From NCBI GenBank assembly GCA_934555825.1, contig CAKTFJ010000007.1, forward strand, positions 3,392 to 67,391: DNA of 64,000 nucleotides, in the 5' to 3' direction. A program made the position numbers and the translations under genes. Shown here one piece after another: positions 25,776 through 34,615 of this stretch. Source of the stretch: an uncultured Hyphomicrobium sp. (GTDB lineage: Bacteria > Pseudomonadota > Alphaproteobacteria > Rhizobiales > Hyphomicrobiaceae). The stretch's first letter is position 1. The number at the start of each line of letters is the position of its first letter. The notes under the pieces were generated by a model. It was not told where the DNA came from and did not search any database. It saw only the letters and a program-made list of their open reading frames with translations.

Positions 25776-26672
25776 TTAACTTGCTCTCGCGCCCGGGCCG
25801 CCACGCCGTGCGATCAGGCCCTTGGAGGGGTTATAGGCATAAACCGCTGCCCCAAGGAAGAATACCGTATAGCCGATGACAACATACAGATTTGTAAGGT
25901 CGATCGAACCGTCGCTGAGCCGCGGACCGACCTGCCCGTAAAGCGCAAACCGGATCAACTCCACCGCATAGGTGAACGGATTAACCTTGCAGATCTCGTA
26001 GAGCAGCGGGCTCGATTCACGGATGCGCCAAAGAGGGTAGAGGGCGGATGAAGCGAAGAACATCGGGAAGATGACGAAGTTCATGACGCCCGCGAAATTC
26101 TCGAGCTGGCGGATCACCGATGAGATGAAAAGCGCCATGGCGCCGAGCATGAGCCCCGCAAGGATAATGGCCGGCGCGACCGTGAAGTATCCGATGAACG
26201 GAGGCTCGATTTCCCAGAAATAGCAGACTGCGAGAAAGGCGTAGGCCTGCAGGAGCGCAACCGCCACCGAGCCGATGAGCTTCGACAACAAGAGGAACGA
26301 GCGCGGGAACGGGCTTACAAGCAGCGTGCGCATGGCGCCCGTTTCGCGGTCGTAAACCATCGACAGCGAGGACTGCATCGCGTTGAAGAGCAGGATCATC
26401 GCGATCAGGCCCGGCGTAATGAACGTCTCGTAGAGCACGTAGGTCTGATAGGGCGGAATGATCGAGACGCCGAGCACCTGTCGGAAGCCTGCGGCGAAGA
26501 TAAAGAGCCACACGAGAGGACGGACGAGGGCCGAGAAGAAGCGTTCGCGCTGATGCAGGAAGCGCAGCACCTCGCGCCACACGATTCCGCGGAAACACGC
26601 GAGATACGCGAAGAAACCAAGACCGCGCGGGGCCTGATCGACCATCGGACGGACGACATCGACCTTGTTCAT
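25776..26672 (-). CDS. ABC-2 type permease of the PQQ-alcohol dehydrogenase system
   Basis: A 298-residue integral membrane protein with about six membrane segments and the ABC-2 pattern DRETGAMRTLLVSPFPRSF. It matches in size and order the permease seen with PQQ-linked alcohol dehydrogenases. Its ATG overlaps the ATPase stop (four bases). It probably forms a transporter with the upstream ATPase and, perhaps, the substrate-binding and propeller proteins. The cargo has not been defined for this family. Confidence 0.92.
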   Translation of the reverse strand: MNKVDVVRPMVDQAPRGLGFFAYLACFRGIVWREVLRFLHQRERFFSALVRPLVWLFIFAAGFRQVLGVSIIPPYQTYVLYETFITPGLIAMILLFNAMQSSLSMVYDRETGAMRTLLVSPFPRSFLLLSKLIGSVAVALLQAYAFLAVCYFWEIEPPFIGYFTVAPAIILAGLMLGAMALFISSVIRQLENFAGVMNFVIFPMFFASSALYPLWRIRESSPLLYEICKVNPFTYAVELIRFALYGQVGPRLSDGSIDLTNLYVVIGYTVFFLGAAVYAYNPSKGLIARRGGPGARAS

Positions 26673-27448
26673 GCCGCATCCTCCTCCGACTGGGTGCCGG
26701 TGAGTACGCGGAAGGCATCCCGTGCATTTGTTGTTCCTGCAGCTTCGAGAAGCTCGGGAACCTGCCCCGTGAATAGAACTTGTCCTTTGTGCAGGACGAT
26801 GACGAGATCGTCGGGTGCGATCTCATCGATGAGATGGGTGGCCCACAACACGCCAAGTCCTTGTTGTGAGACCAGACCGCGGACGATCTTTATGACGCTC
26901 TCGCGCGAACCGATGTCGAGGCCCACTGTCGGCTCGTCGAGCAGCAGGCAACCCGGCCGATGCAGCAGCGAGCGCGCGATTTCCACGCGCCGCGCCTGTC
27001 CGCCCGAAAGATTGCGCACCTTCTCGTGCGCGCGATCCGCGAGACCGACGGTTTCGAGCGCTTCCTGCGCCCGCTTCTTCGCTTCTCGCCGCCCGAGCCC
27101 ATGGAGGGCTGCGTGATAGAGCAGGTTCTGCTGAAGCGAGAGATCGGAATCGAGCGTCCGCGACTGAAACACCACGCCGAGCCGCTGCAATGCGGAGCCC
27201 GGCGTCCGGCGTACATCGCGGCCGAGAATGCGGATTTGGCCGGTCACGTTGTCGTAAAGGCGTGTGATCAGCGCGAACAATGTGGATTTGCCGGCACCGT
27301 TGAGGCCGAGCAGAACCGCGAACGTTCCCCTCGGTACGGTGAGCGATACGTCGTCGAGCACGCGTTTGTCGCCGAAGCTGTGGCTCACGCTGTTGACGAC
27401 GAGCGCGTCGGGCGAGGATGTCTCGGATGTTGTGCTGGCGGTGCTCAC
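26669..27448 (-). CDS. ABC transporter ATPase of the PQQ-alcohol dehydrogenase system
   Basis: A 259-residue ATPase. The start is taken at a GTG giving MSTASTTSETSS; upstream codons in the frame are not supported. Walker A is GLNGAGKST, the signature is LSGGQARRVEIAR, Walker B is CLLLDEPTVGLD, and the H-loop is WATHLIDEI. It drives the ABC-2 permease encoded next. It lies in the same leftward direction as the propeller and binding-protein genes but is separated from them by 341 bases and a hairpin, so it may have its own promoter. Confidence 0.93.
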   Translation of the reverse strand: MSTASTTSETSSPDALVVNSVSHSFGDKRVLDDVSLTVPRGTFAVLLGLNGAGKSTLFALITRLYDNVTGQIRILGRDVRRTPGSALQRLGVVFQSRTLDSDLSLQQNLLYHAALHGLGRREAKKRAQEALETVGLADRAHEKVRNLSGGQARRVEIARSLLHRPGCLLLDEPTVGLDIGSRESVIKIVRGLVSQQGLGVLWATHLIDEIAPDDLVIVLHKGQVLFTGQVPELLEAAGTTNARDAFRVLTGTQSEEDAA

Positions 27449-27789
27449 GTGACGGATAAAGTCCCTTGCTGATCCGTTGCTGCGAGGGCTTGGCCGCTCC
27501 GCGGAGAGACGCCCGGACGGATCACGACAAGTTGGGCGCAGCCCCGATGTTCGATCTCGTGCTGCCGATCCACGAGTTTGATGTCTATTCCTTCGATGTG
27601 GTCTCGCCGAAGCGTCCGTAGACGTCGGGCGAGATGAAAGCGCATTCACGCCTGCCAGTCGATGAGAAATTGAGCAAGGTGCTTTCCCAAAAAGAATGGA
27701 AGTCTCGCCAACATCCATGCAGAAAGCGGAAAACACCTGGCAGTGAAAGCATGAAACGGAGCGCGCCGTATCGCGCTCCGTCCCGTCAC
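27449..27789. other. Intergenic region between ABC ATPase and propeller gene
   Basis: No convincing gene. A 66-codon leftward frame at 27445-27645 lacks a ribosome-binding site and recognisable features. The only structured element is the hairpin at 27756-27781. Confidence 0.4.
27756..27781 (-). terminator. Hairpin after the PQQ-linked propeller gene
   Basis: A perfect 10-base-pair stem ACGGAGCGCG with CGCGCTCCGT and a six-base loop. On the minus strand it is followed by a T-containing stretch (TTTCATGCTTTC). It lies eight bases after the propeller stop and is a probable terminator. Confidence 0.6.
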
Positions 27790-28776
27790 TTAGTTTGGCG
27801 CAGCAACCACACCCCACGGATAACGGCCGACGCGGATCGACTTGGTCACCTTGAGCGATGCGACATCAATCACGGAAACATCGTTCGATGTGCCGTTGGT
27901 CGTGAACAGAAGCTTCTCGTCGGGTGTGAAGCCGAGGTTCCACACGCGTTGGCCGACGAGCAGATAGCGCTCGACCTCACGCGTGGCCACGTCCACCACA
28001 GCGACACGGTTGGACGGTCCGAGCGCGACGAAAGCCTTCTTGCCGTCGCTCGTGATGCGCACGCCAACCGGCTGAATCGCGTCTTTCGTAATGCCCTGGA
28101 TTTCGAAGTTGATCTTGGCGAGAACCTCGCGCGTCTCGGTCGCGATGACGGTGACAGTGCCGCCGATTTCGGCCGACACCCACACTTCCTTGCCATCCGG
28201 CGTGAATTCCGCAACGCGCGGACGGCTGTCCACGAGCACGTTGTCGATCACTTTGAGGCTCTCGGTGTCGATGAAGTGCGCCATGTTGGTGGTTTCGGAG
28301 GTGTTGACCAGCCACTTGCCGTCCGGGCTCATGCCCATGCCCTCCGGCTCCACGCCGACCGGAATGTCGGTGATGATCCGGTTTTCGAAGATGTCGACGA
28401 CGGTGACGAGGTTGTCGTCCTCGTTCGAAACGTAAAGCGGATTTCCGGACGTGTGCAGGATCGGAAGCTCGGGATCGGGGCCTGACGGCAGGTCCTTCAC
28501 CAGTTCGTAGGTCTGGGTGTCGAACACCTGCAGCTTGTTGTCGTCACTCACGCACACGATCACCCATTTGCCTTCGTTGCCGAGGATGATTCCGCGCGGG
28601 CGGTTTCCGGTTTTGATCGTGTGAATGACTTCGAGCGTCTCGCTGTCGATCACCGAGATGGTGTTCTCCTTCTCGTTCGAAACGAACACCCGATAGGCAA
28701 ACGCGTTCGAGGCGGAGAAGGCCAGCATGACGCCGGCAAATAGTGCCAATGCGAGGCCCGTGCTTTGTCTTTTCAC
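27790..28776 (-). CDS. PQQ-dependent catabolism-associated beta-propeller protein
   Basis: A 328-residue exported propeller with YVTN-type repeats: RVFVSNEKENTISVID, PRGIILGNEGKWV, PEGMGMSPDGKWL, DVSVIDVASLKVTKSI. The GTG start has AAGGAG seven to eight bases upstream and gives a signal peptide ending NAFAY. This family occurs with the PQQ-linked ABC transporter genes. It sits 32 bases after the binding-protein gene, so the two are co-transcribed. The role is unknown; a periplasmic docking or sensing protein is possible. Confidence 0.92.
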   Translation of the reverse strand: MKRQSTGLALALFAGVMLAFSASNAFAYRVFVSNEKENTISVIDSETLEVIHTIKTGNRPRGIILGNEGKWVIVCVSDDNKLQVFDTQTYELVKDLPSGPDPELPILHTSGNPLYVSNEDDNLVTVVDIFENRIITDIPVGVEPEGMGMSPDGKWLVNTSETTNMAHFIDTESLKVIDNVLVDSRPRVAEFTPDGKEVWVSAEIGGTVTVIATETREVLAKINFEIQGITKDAIQPVGVRITSDGKKAFVALGPSNRVAVVDVATREVERYLLVGQRVWNLGFTPDEKLLFTTNGTSNDVSVIDVASLKVTKSIRVGRYPWGVVAAPN

Positions 28777-28808
28777 GTTAAAGCTCCTTGGGGTGGTTCG
28801 CTCAAATC

Positions 28809-30155
28809 TTATTGAAAGGCGGTGCATTTGGTCTCGGGCCGATCGACGCCCAGCGTGTCGAGCTCGGAGAACTCGTGCAGGAAGCCGGGCTGCGGCGAAA
28901 CCGTGACGTGGATTTTCGGCGTGGCGATGAAGATCGGCTGGCGAAGCTGCCCGTTCCACGGGCGGTACGTGAGCTTTTGTCCCTTGAATGCGGCGAGATC
29001 GAATTTGTCGGACCGCATGTAGTCGATCAGCGTCTTGGCGTCCGACGAGTTCGTGCGCGAAGCTGCCTCGCCCACCGAGCGCACAGCCGTCCAGGCGTTG
29101 TAATCGAGCGGGCGCATCTGCCGCTTTGCGAGGCGCTGAAAGCGGTTCTGGAACTGCGTGCCGCCCCAAAGCTCGACAGCCGGATGCCACGTTGTCGGGT
29201 AGAGGCCGGCCGTTCCGACGACAGGACGCGAGATCCACGTGCGATAAGGGAAGTACTCGCCGAAGAGTTCGCCTTCGTCTGCAATCACGACGACGTCGTG
29301 ATCCGGCGCGCCCTGCATGAAGCTTGGGATCTGCTGCTGGATCTGCTCGAAACCGCCGTCCGCGCGCCGGCTGCCCGGCTCGTATTCGAACATGCGCTCA
29401 TCGACAATCTTGAGGCCGAAGCGCGTGGCAGCCCGCTTGAGAGCATCCGCGAACGCCTTGTCTTCCGGTGCAGGGCCTACGACCAGCAGCCAATTGCGCC
29501 ACTGCTTCCAGGCCAGATACTGAGCGAGTGCGTCTGCCAGCATCGTGCGCGACGGCGCCGTATGCTTGACGTTCACGCGGCAGTTCTCTTCACGCAGCTC
29601 CTCGTCGGGCGCTCCGACGTTGAACACGACCGCGTCCTTGTCCTTGAGCGCGTCCGCGAGCTTCAGCAACGTCTCCGGCCGAGCATCCGCGACAACGAAC
29701 GGGAAGCCTTCGTCGACCTTTTTCGTCACCTCGGCGACGAATTCATCGGCATTCGCGTTCTCGACCGTGTCGAGAAGGAATTCCTGCTTCAGGAACCGTC
29801 CGGTGGTGTTGTTGTCCTCGATGCCGAGGTGAGCGCCGGCAAGCCCTTCATCAGGCGGCGGAATATCGAGAAGCGAGAGCGGAGGGAGACGGTCCTCTTG
29901 GATCTCGCGCGCCATCAGGATACGAATTTTCAGAACATCGTCTTTTTTTGCTTCGGGAGCAGCAGCTTGTGGCGCGGCGGGCGCGTCCTTCGCCGGTGTT
30001 TGAGGCGCGCCCTCTCCGGCGCGCACCGGCAATGCAGCGGCCAGCAATAGCGCAGCGCCTGCAGCAACGAGGGAGAAACCCTTAAGGATAGAAGGGTTGG
30101 GACGGCACAAAACAGACCGGGCGGGCCGAGGCCCCGGCCCAGCATAAACTCTCAT
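28809..30155 (-). CDS. ABC substrate-binding protein of the PQQ-alcohol dehydrogenase system
   Basis: A 448-residue exported protein related to branched-chain amino-acid type binding proteins. The signal segment runs to about residue 45 (LPVRAGEG), followed by an alanine/proline-rich linker. The core shows two Rossmann-like lobes: VNVKHTAPSRTMLADALAQYLAWKQWRNWLLVVGP and TWHPAVELWGGTQFQNRFQ. This is the binding-protein member of the PQQ-linked ABC set. First gene of the leftward unit, divergent from the DUF3280 operon. Ligand unknown. Confidence 0.9.
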   Translation of the reverse strand: MRVYAGPGPRPARSVLCRPNPSILKGFSLVAAGAALLLAAALPVRAGEGAPQTPAKDAPAAPQAAAPEAKKDDVLKIRILMAREIQEDRLPPLSLLDIPPPDEGLAGAHLGIEDNNTTGRFLKQEFLLDTVENANADEFVAEVTKKVDEGFPFVVADARPETLLKLADALKDKDAVVFNVGAPDEELREENCRVNVKHTAPSRTMLADALAQYLAWKQWRNWLLVVGPAPEDKAFADALKRAATRFGLKIVDERMFEYEPGSRRADGGFEQIQQQIPSFMQGAPDHDVVVIADEGELFGEYFPYRTWISRPVVGTAGLYPTTWHPAVELWGGTQFQNRFQRLAKRQMRPLDYNAWTAVRSVGEAASRTNSSDAKTLIDYMRSDKFDLAAFKGQKLTYRPWNGQLRQPIFIATPKIHVTVSPQPGFLHEFSELDTLGVDRPETKCTAFQ

Positions 30156-30250
30156 GCGTTATCCTCCCGCCAGGCTTGTTCGGCACCGCCGAAATGCCCG
30201 GGTACATTGTAACATCTTCCCCGGGAACATCGCATCGAATTGCCAATTGT

Positions 30251-30267
30251 CAAGTTCACCGAACTTG
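30251..30267. promoter_or_regulatory. 17-base palindrome in the divergent control region (candidate operator)
   Basis: CAAGTTC-ACC-GAACTTG, two perfect 7-base arms with a 3-base spacer, midway between the divergent binding-protein and DUF3280 genes. It is flanked by a wider inverted pair TGTAACA (30208-30214) and TGTTACA (30281-30287). The placement would allow one regulator to control both the PQQ-ABC unit and the long cofactor operon. Confidence 0.45.
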
Positions 30268-30392
30268 GTGCTCTCGTTTTTGTTACAGGCTGTGAGGAGG
30301 GCGGCGCGGAGTTTAGGGCTTGCCAATCCAAGCGCATCGAACGCACGTTATAGCATAAGCACTAAAGTCGACATGACGAACGGCGAGGCAGG

Positions 30393-30929
30393 ATGACGAA
30401 GGGGCGAAACGCGGGTTGGCTGACCCTGCTGGCGGCGGCGATCCTGTCGCTTCCAGCGACGGCCGAAGCGGGTCCCAAGTTGCTACTTTTCCCGATCGAA
30501 ATGTCGATCCCGCGAACCGAGATGGATTTTTTCGCCCCCACAGTGGGACCTTCTCCCGCCGAGCAGGAGCGCTTGAAAAAGGCGAATGCCGAACTCGCCA
30601 AGCTGATTGAGACCGACGGGCGGTACGACCTCGTGGACATTGCGCCCTATAGTGCCGATATCGAAGCGGCACAGCCCATATCCGAGTGCAATGGCTGTGA
30701 GATCGACATCGGCGCCAAGGCCGGCGCGGACCTGTTGATGGTGAGTGTTCTGAGCAAGATATCCGAGACACATCTGAGCCTGACAGTCTCGCTGATCGAC
30801 GTCGCCAAGAGCGGAGTGGTGAGCAATTCGAGCGTGCTGATCCAGGGCAACACCGATGAGTCCTGGCAGCACGGTGTCCGCTGGCTCGCCCGCAATCGTT
30901 TGCTGGTGGCTGAGGGCAAGCCGCAATGA
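30393..30929 (+). CDS. DUF3280 family exported protein
   Basis: A 178-residue protein with a signal peptide ending TAEAG. The domain opens PKLLLFPIEMSIPRTEMDFF and contains ISECNGCEIDIGAKAGADLLMVSVLSKIS with a CxxC pair. DUF3280 proteins are found in PQQ/methanol oxidation clusters; the function is unknown. The fold is reminiscent of periplasmic proteins that bind partner components. It opens the long rightward operon and its stop overlaps the next start (ATGA), so it is translationally coupled to the binding protein. Confidence 0.85.
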   Translation: MTKGRNAGWLTLLAAAILSLPATAEAGPKLLLFPIEMSIPRTEMDFFAPTVGPSPAEQERLKKANAELAKLIETDGRYDLVDIAPYSADIEAAQPISECNGCEIDIGAKAGADLLMVSVLSKISETHLSLTVSLIDVAKSGVVSNSSVLIQGNTDESWQHGVRWLARNRLLVAEGKPQ

Positions 30930-31918
30930 TCGATCGGCGCCAGTTCATCGGCGGCACGGGCTTGACCCTGACCGCGGGGCTCCTGCCGTGGCCGCTCAGA
31001 GCAGGCGCGAGCGGCGCGCCGCTGCGTCTGGCGTCTGTGCGTTTCGGATCGCTTTCCTGGGTCATTGAAACCATTCGCGCTCTCGAACTCGACACGAAAG
31101 CCGGTCTCCAGATCGAGGTGGTCGAGGTCGCGTCGAACCAGGCCGGCCCGGTTGCGCTGCTGGGCAACGGTGCGGACGTCATCGTGTCGGATTGGACCTG
31201 GGCCATGCGTCAGCGCGCGCTGGGCGAAAAGCTCAAGTTCGCTCCCTATTCGTCTGCGCTCGGCGCTCTCGTCGTCCCCAACGAAAGCAACATCCGGGGC
31301 GTGCAGGATCTGCAAGGCCGCGAGCTTGGCGTCGCGGGGTCTGCGATCGACAAAAGCTGGCTCTTGCTGCGCGCCTATTCGCAGAGGCTGATCGGGCGCG
31401 ACATGGCGCGCTATGCTCGCGCCTCATATGGTGCAGCACCGCTTCTCAACGAGGAGCTGCGTTCGGGGAGGATCGAGGCGGTCCTCAACTTCTGGACCTA
31501 TGCCGCCCGCCTCTCCGGCTCTGGCTATCGCGAAATCATCTCCGTCGAGGAGATCATGAAGGCGCTTGGCGTCGATCCCGTACCCTCCCTCGTCGGCTTC
31601 ATCTGGAAGGAATCCTACGAGGCAACCAACGCGCGCGACGTCCAGATCCTGCTTTCGACCGTGGAGCAGGCCAACCGGATTCTCGCCACCGACGACAGCG
31701 CGTGGGATCGCTTACGCCCGCTCGTGAAGCCCGACTCCGATGGCGAGTTCCAAGCGATCATAGCCGCGTATCGGGCAGGCATCCCCGATCCGTGGGGGAG
31801 CGCGCAAACCGAAGCGGCGAAAAAGCTCATGGAGGTGCTCATCGAGGCGGGTGACGCCGAGCTGATTGGCCATGGCACCAACTTCGACCCCGAGCTCTTC
31901 CATCATGCAGCGACCTAG
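30926..31918 (+). CDS. NitT/TauT-type ABC substrate-binding protein
   Basis: A 330-residue exported binding protein of the SsuA/TauA class. It begins MIDRRQFIGGTGLTLTAG, a twin-arginine-like signal (DRRQF). The lobe starts LRLASVRFGSLSWVIETI; LLGNGADVIVSDWTWA and VQDLQGRELGVAGSAIDKSW are typical. Such proteins import nitrate, sulfonates, taurine, thiamine precursors or similar small molecules. Genes of this type are recalled beside methanol-oxidation modules; the substrate is not known. Coupled by overlap to the DUF3280 gene and to the permease. Confidence 0.9.
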   Translation: MIDRRQFIGGTGLTLTAGLLPWPLRAGASGAPLRLASVRFGSLSWVIETIRALELDTKAGLQIEVVEVASNQAGPVALLGNGADVIVSDWTWAMRQRALGEKLKFAPYSSALGALVVPNESNIRGVQDLQGRELGVAGSAIDKSWLLLRAYSQRLIGRDMARYARASYGAAPLLNEELRSGRIEAVLNFWTYAARLSGSGYREIISVEEIMKALGVDPVPSLVGFIWKESYEATNARDVQILLSTVEQANRILATDDSAWDRLRPLVKPDSDGEFQAIIAAYRAGIPDPWGSAQTEAAKKLMEVLIEAGDAELIGHGTNFDPELFHHAAT

Positions 31919-32690
31919 TCCGTTGAGAAGCGCAGAAACGCCGGAATGGGTCTCGCGGCTCGCCTGGGGCCTAGGCTCCATCGTGGCCTTTTTCGCGTTC
32001 TGGGAGGTGATGGCGATACTCATCCAGCACCGCCATTTGCCGGGCCCGACAGTCGTCTTCGCGGCGATGATGCGAGAGGCCACCAGCGGCGAGCTTCTCT
32101 ATCACATCGGCATGACGCTCTATCGCGTCGCCATTGCCTTCACGCTCGCGATGCTGATCGGCTCGGCCATCGGTATCGCGCTGGGCCGCAACGGCAAAGC
32201 CGATCGCTTCTTCGATACCTGGCTTATTCTATTCCTGAACCTGCCCGCGCTCGTCGTCATCATCCTGTGCTACGTCTGGTTTGGCCGCACGGAATTGGCC
32301 GCGATCCTCGCCGTCGCCATCAACAAGATCCCGAACGCGGCTGTCACCGTCCGCGAAGGCGCGAGAAGCCTCTCGCGCGATTTGTCGGAAATGGCGCACA
32401 TGTACCGCTTCGGCTATTGGCGCACCCTGCGCCACGTGACGCTGCCGCAGCTTGCGCCGTTCTTCCTTGCTGCTGCGCGCAACGGTCTTTCTCTGGTCTG
32501 GAAAATCGTGCTCGTCGTCGAATTGCTCGGCCGGTCGGACGGCGTAGGCTTCCAACTCGGCGTCTACTTCCACATGTTCGACGTCGCTATGATCCTTGCC
32601 TACGCGCTCGCGTTCATCTTCGTCGTGCAGATTATCGAGTTCGGCGTCCTTCAGCCCCTCGGCAACAGGGTGAACAGATGGCGGCGGTAA
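31905..32690 (+). CDS. NitT/TauT-type ABC permease
   Basis: A 261-residue inner-membrane permease with about six membrane segments. The start is at MQRPSPLRS, which overlaps the binding-protein gene by 14 bases; an upstream ATG is rejected because it lies deep inside that gene. The conserved permease loop that contacts the ATPase is visible as EGARSLSRDLSEMAHMYRFG. It is translated into the start of the ATPase gene (13-base overlap). Works with the flanking binding protein and ATPase as one importer. Confidence 0.93.
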   Translation: MQRPSPLRSAETPEWVSRLAWGLGSIVAFFAFWEVMAILIQHRHLPGPTVVFAAMMREATSGELLYHIGMTLYRVAIAFTLAMLIGSAIGIALGRNGKADRFFDTWLILFLNLPALVVIILCYVWFGRTELAAILAVAINKIPNAAVTVREGARSLSRDLSEMAHMYRFGYWRTLRHVTLPQLAPFFLAAARNGLSLVWKIVLVVELLGRSDGVGFQLGVYFHMFDVAMILAYALAFIFVVQIIEFGVLQPLGNRVNRWRR

Positions 32691-33418
32691 CCGACACGGC
32701 GACGGGCTCGCTGAGCGTCCGCGTCGCGCGCAAGATCTATCCTGCCTCCGGCCAGCGCGAGGCGCAGCCGGTTCTGAACGGCATCTCGATCGACATCGAG
32801 CCCGGTTCGTTCGTGGTGCTGACCGGGCCGTCGGGCTGCGGCAAGTCCACGCTGCTCAACATCATCGCAGGGCTCGATCCCGACTTCGACGGCGAGGTGA
32901 AGCTCGGCGGCCCCGATACGCACTTGGGATACATTTTCCAGTCGCCGCGCCTGCTGCCCTGGCGCACCGTGCGCGAGAACATCGAGCTGGCGCTGCCCGC
33001 AGGCGATCCGCGCGTCGGGCAGATCGACGACATGCTCCGCCACGTCGGTCTCGAAGGCTTCGCGTCCCAATATCCCGAGCGACTGTCGCTCGGGATGCAG
33101 CGCCGCGCGGCGCTCGCCCGCGGCTTCATCACCGAGCCCGACGTGCTCTTGATGGACGAACCCTTCGTCTCTCTGGACGACCCCACGGCGCAGGGCCTGC
33201 GCGAGCTTCTGATTGGGCTCTGGAACCGCCGCCCGACGACGGTGATCTTCGTAACTCACGATCGTACCGAGGCCGTGATGCTGGGCACCCGCATCTTGCG
33301 CATGTCGAGCGCAAATGCGACTATCGTCCAAGACGAGACCGTGCGCCTCTCTCCGTCCGAGCGGACCGACAGAGACAAGGTGCTGGCCGAGCAGCAACGC
33401 ATTTTCCGCGACGGATAA
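32678..33418 (+). CDS. NitT/TauT-type ABC ATPase
   Basis: A 246-residue ATPase of the SsuB/TauB type. Start MAAVTDTATG; Walker A GPSGCGKST, Q-loop YIFQSPRLLPWRTV, a signature read as LSLGMQRRAALAR (second G present, Q conserved), Walker B VLLMDEPFVSLD, and H-loop FVTHDRTEA. The signature LSLGM replaces the usual LSGGM, a common variant. It couples ATP to import by the adjacent permease. Only 31 bases separate it from mfnB, so importer and cofactor genes appear to share an mRNA. Confidence 0.93.
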   Translation: MAAVTDTATGSLSVRVARKIYPASGQREAQPVLNGISIDIEPGSFVVLTGPSGCGKSTLLNIIAGLDPDFDGEVKLGGPDTHLGYIFQSPRLLPWRTVRENIELALPAGDPRVGQIDDMLRHVGLEGFASQYPERLSLGMQRRAALARGFITEPDVLLMDEPFVSLDDPTAQGLRELLIGLWNRRPTTVIFVTHDRTEAVMLGTRILRMSSANATIVQDETVRLSPSERTDRDKVLAEQQRIFRDG

Positions 33419-33449
33419 GAACAAGTCCGCGAGACGTGAGCCCCCAAAG

Positions 33450-34196
33450 ATGACGACGGAGCACCGGCGCGTCCGCCTCCTTGCCAGCGTGACGTCTGAG
33501 GCGGAAGCGCGCCTCGCAGCCGCCCATGGCGCCGACATCGTCGATTGCAAGAACCCGGCGGAAGGCGCGCTCGGTGCGCTGCCGCTCGAAATGGTGACGG
33601 CCATTCGCGCAGCGCTTCCCGCGTCCGTGCCGGTAAGCGCCACCATCGGAGATCTCGCGCCCGAGCCCGAGCCCGTACTGGAAGCCGCGCGCGCCATGGC
33701 AGCGACGGGTGCGGACATCGTTAAGATCGGCTTCTTTCCGGGCGGCGACGCACACGCAACCGTCCGTCATCTCGGCCGCCACCTTGCGTCCTCCACGCCG
33801 CTTGTCGCCGTGCTGATGGCGGATGGGGAAGGTGCGGTCGACATTGCGCTGGTTTCGGCGCTGGGCAATGCGGGTTTCGCCGGCGTCATGCTCGATACGG
33901 CCATGAAGGATGGCCGCACGCTGCTCCACCATCGCCAGCCGGAAGAGCTTGCTGCGTTTCTCGAAGCCGCCGCCGCCGCCGGCTTGATGGCAGGCCTTGC
34001 AGGCTCTCTCAAGCTCGCGCAAATTCCCGCGCTGTTGAAGTTTGAGCCGGACGTGCTCGGTTTTCGAGGTGCGCTCTGCCGCAGCTCGGATCGGGCGAAT
34101 GCCCTCGATGCGGACGCTCTGTCCGCCGTCCGCCGCGCAATCCCTCGAACGGAATATCTTGGCGCGACCGGCGTCGAGCTGGAGACGACACTATGA
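33450..34196 (+). CDS. mfnB: (5-formylfuran-3-yl)methyl phosphate synthase
   Basis: A 248-residue TIM-barrel enzyme (DUF556). It condenses two glyceraldehyde-3-phosphate molecules into the furan precursor of methanofuran/methylofuran. Active-site lysines are in ADIVDCKNPAEGALGA and GADIVKIGFF. The start at 33450 gives MTTEHRRVRLLAS; the 45-codon extension within the ATPase gene is rejected. Translationally coupled (ATGA) to the FolB-like gene. Key early step for the cofactor used by FhcABCD. Confidence 0.94.
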   Translation: MTTEHRRVRLLASVTSEAEARLAAAHGADIVDCKNPAEGALGALPLEMVTAIRAALPASVPVSATIGDLAPEPEPVLEAARAMAATGADIVKIGFFPGGDAHATVRHLGRHLASSTPLVAVLMADGEGAVDIALVSALGNAGFAGVMLDTAMKDGRTLLHHRQPEELAAFLEAAAAAGLMAGLAGSLKLAQIPALLKFEPDVLGFRGALCRSSDRANALDADALSAVRRAIPRTEYLGATGVELETTL

Positions 34197-34615
34197 GCAA
34201 TCGCCACGCCGCATCTGCACCGGGCGCGCCGGCCACGGAGAAAGCGCGCGACGTCGGCCGCGATTGCATCTTCGTCAAGGACTGGGTGATCGACTGCAAC
34301 ATCGGCGTGTATGCGGAAGAAAAGGGCGTCACGCAGAAAGTGCGCATCACGATCGATGCCTATCTGGCGCAGGATCTGCGCGCCGCCAATGACGACATGG
34401 ACACCGTGCCCTCCTACACCGACATCATCGATGCCGTGAATGAGCGGACGGCCGAGGGCCACATCAATCTGATTGAGACGCTGGCCGAAGACGTCGCCGC
34501 GCGTGTTCTGGAAAACACGCGCATCGATGCGATCCGCATTCGCATCGAGAAGCTGGAGCGCGGCCCCGTGCGCGGTGTCGAGATCTACCGCGCACGCGCG
34601 GGTGCGGTCCGGTGA
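34193..34615 (+). CDS. Dihydroneopterin aldolase-like protein
   Basis: A 140-residue FolB-fold protein. The core FVKDWVIDCNIGVYAEEKGVTQKVRITID and SYTDIIDAVNERT match dihydroneopterin aldolase, with the catalytic-region stretch NLIETLAEDVAARVL. An N-terminal extension of about 25 polar residues is not usual for FolB. Members of this group in H4MPT gene clusters are thought to act in H4MPT pterin synthesis. It overlaps mfnB and the following kinase gene by four bases each. Confidence 0.9.
   Translation: MSNRHAASAPGAPATEKARDVGRDCIFVKDWVIDCNIGVYAEEKGVTQKVRITIDAYLAQDLRAANDDMDTVPSYTDIIDAVNERTAEGHINLIETLAEDVAARVLENTRIDAIRIRIEKLERGPVRGVEIYRARAGAVR

Noticed and set aside
27445..27645. A 66-codon leftward frame in the ABC-propeller gap
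   Set aside because: No ribosome-binding site, signal, or conserved-looking core; arginine/histidine-rich like a chance frame.
28777..29238. Upstream extension of the PQQ-linked propeller frame
   Set aside because: Antisense-like composition overlapping the binding-protein gene; a GTG with AAGGAG and a signal peptide defines the start at 28776.
30926..33418. A simple taurine or nitrate importer
   Set aside because: No tauD, ssuD or nitrate reductase gene nearby, and it is continuous with cofactor genes; the substrate is left open.
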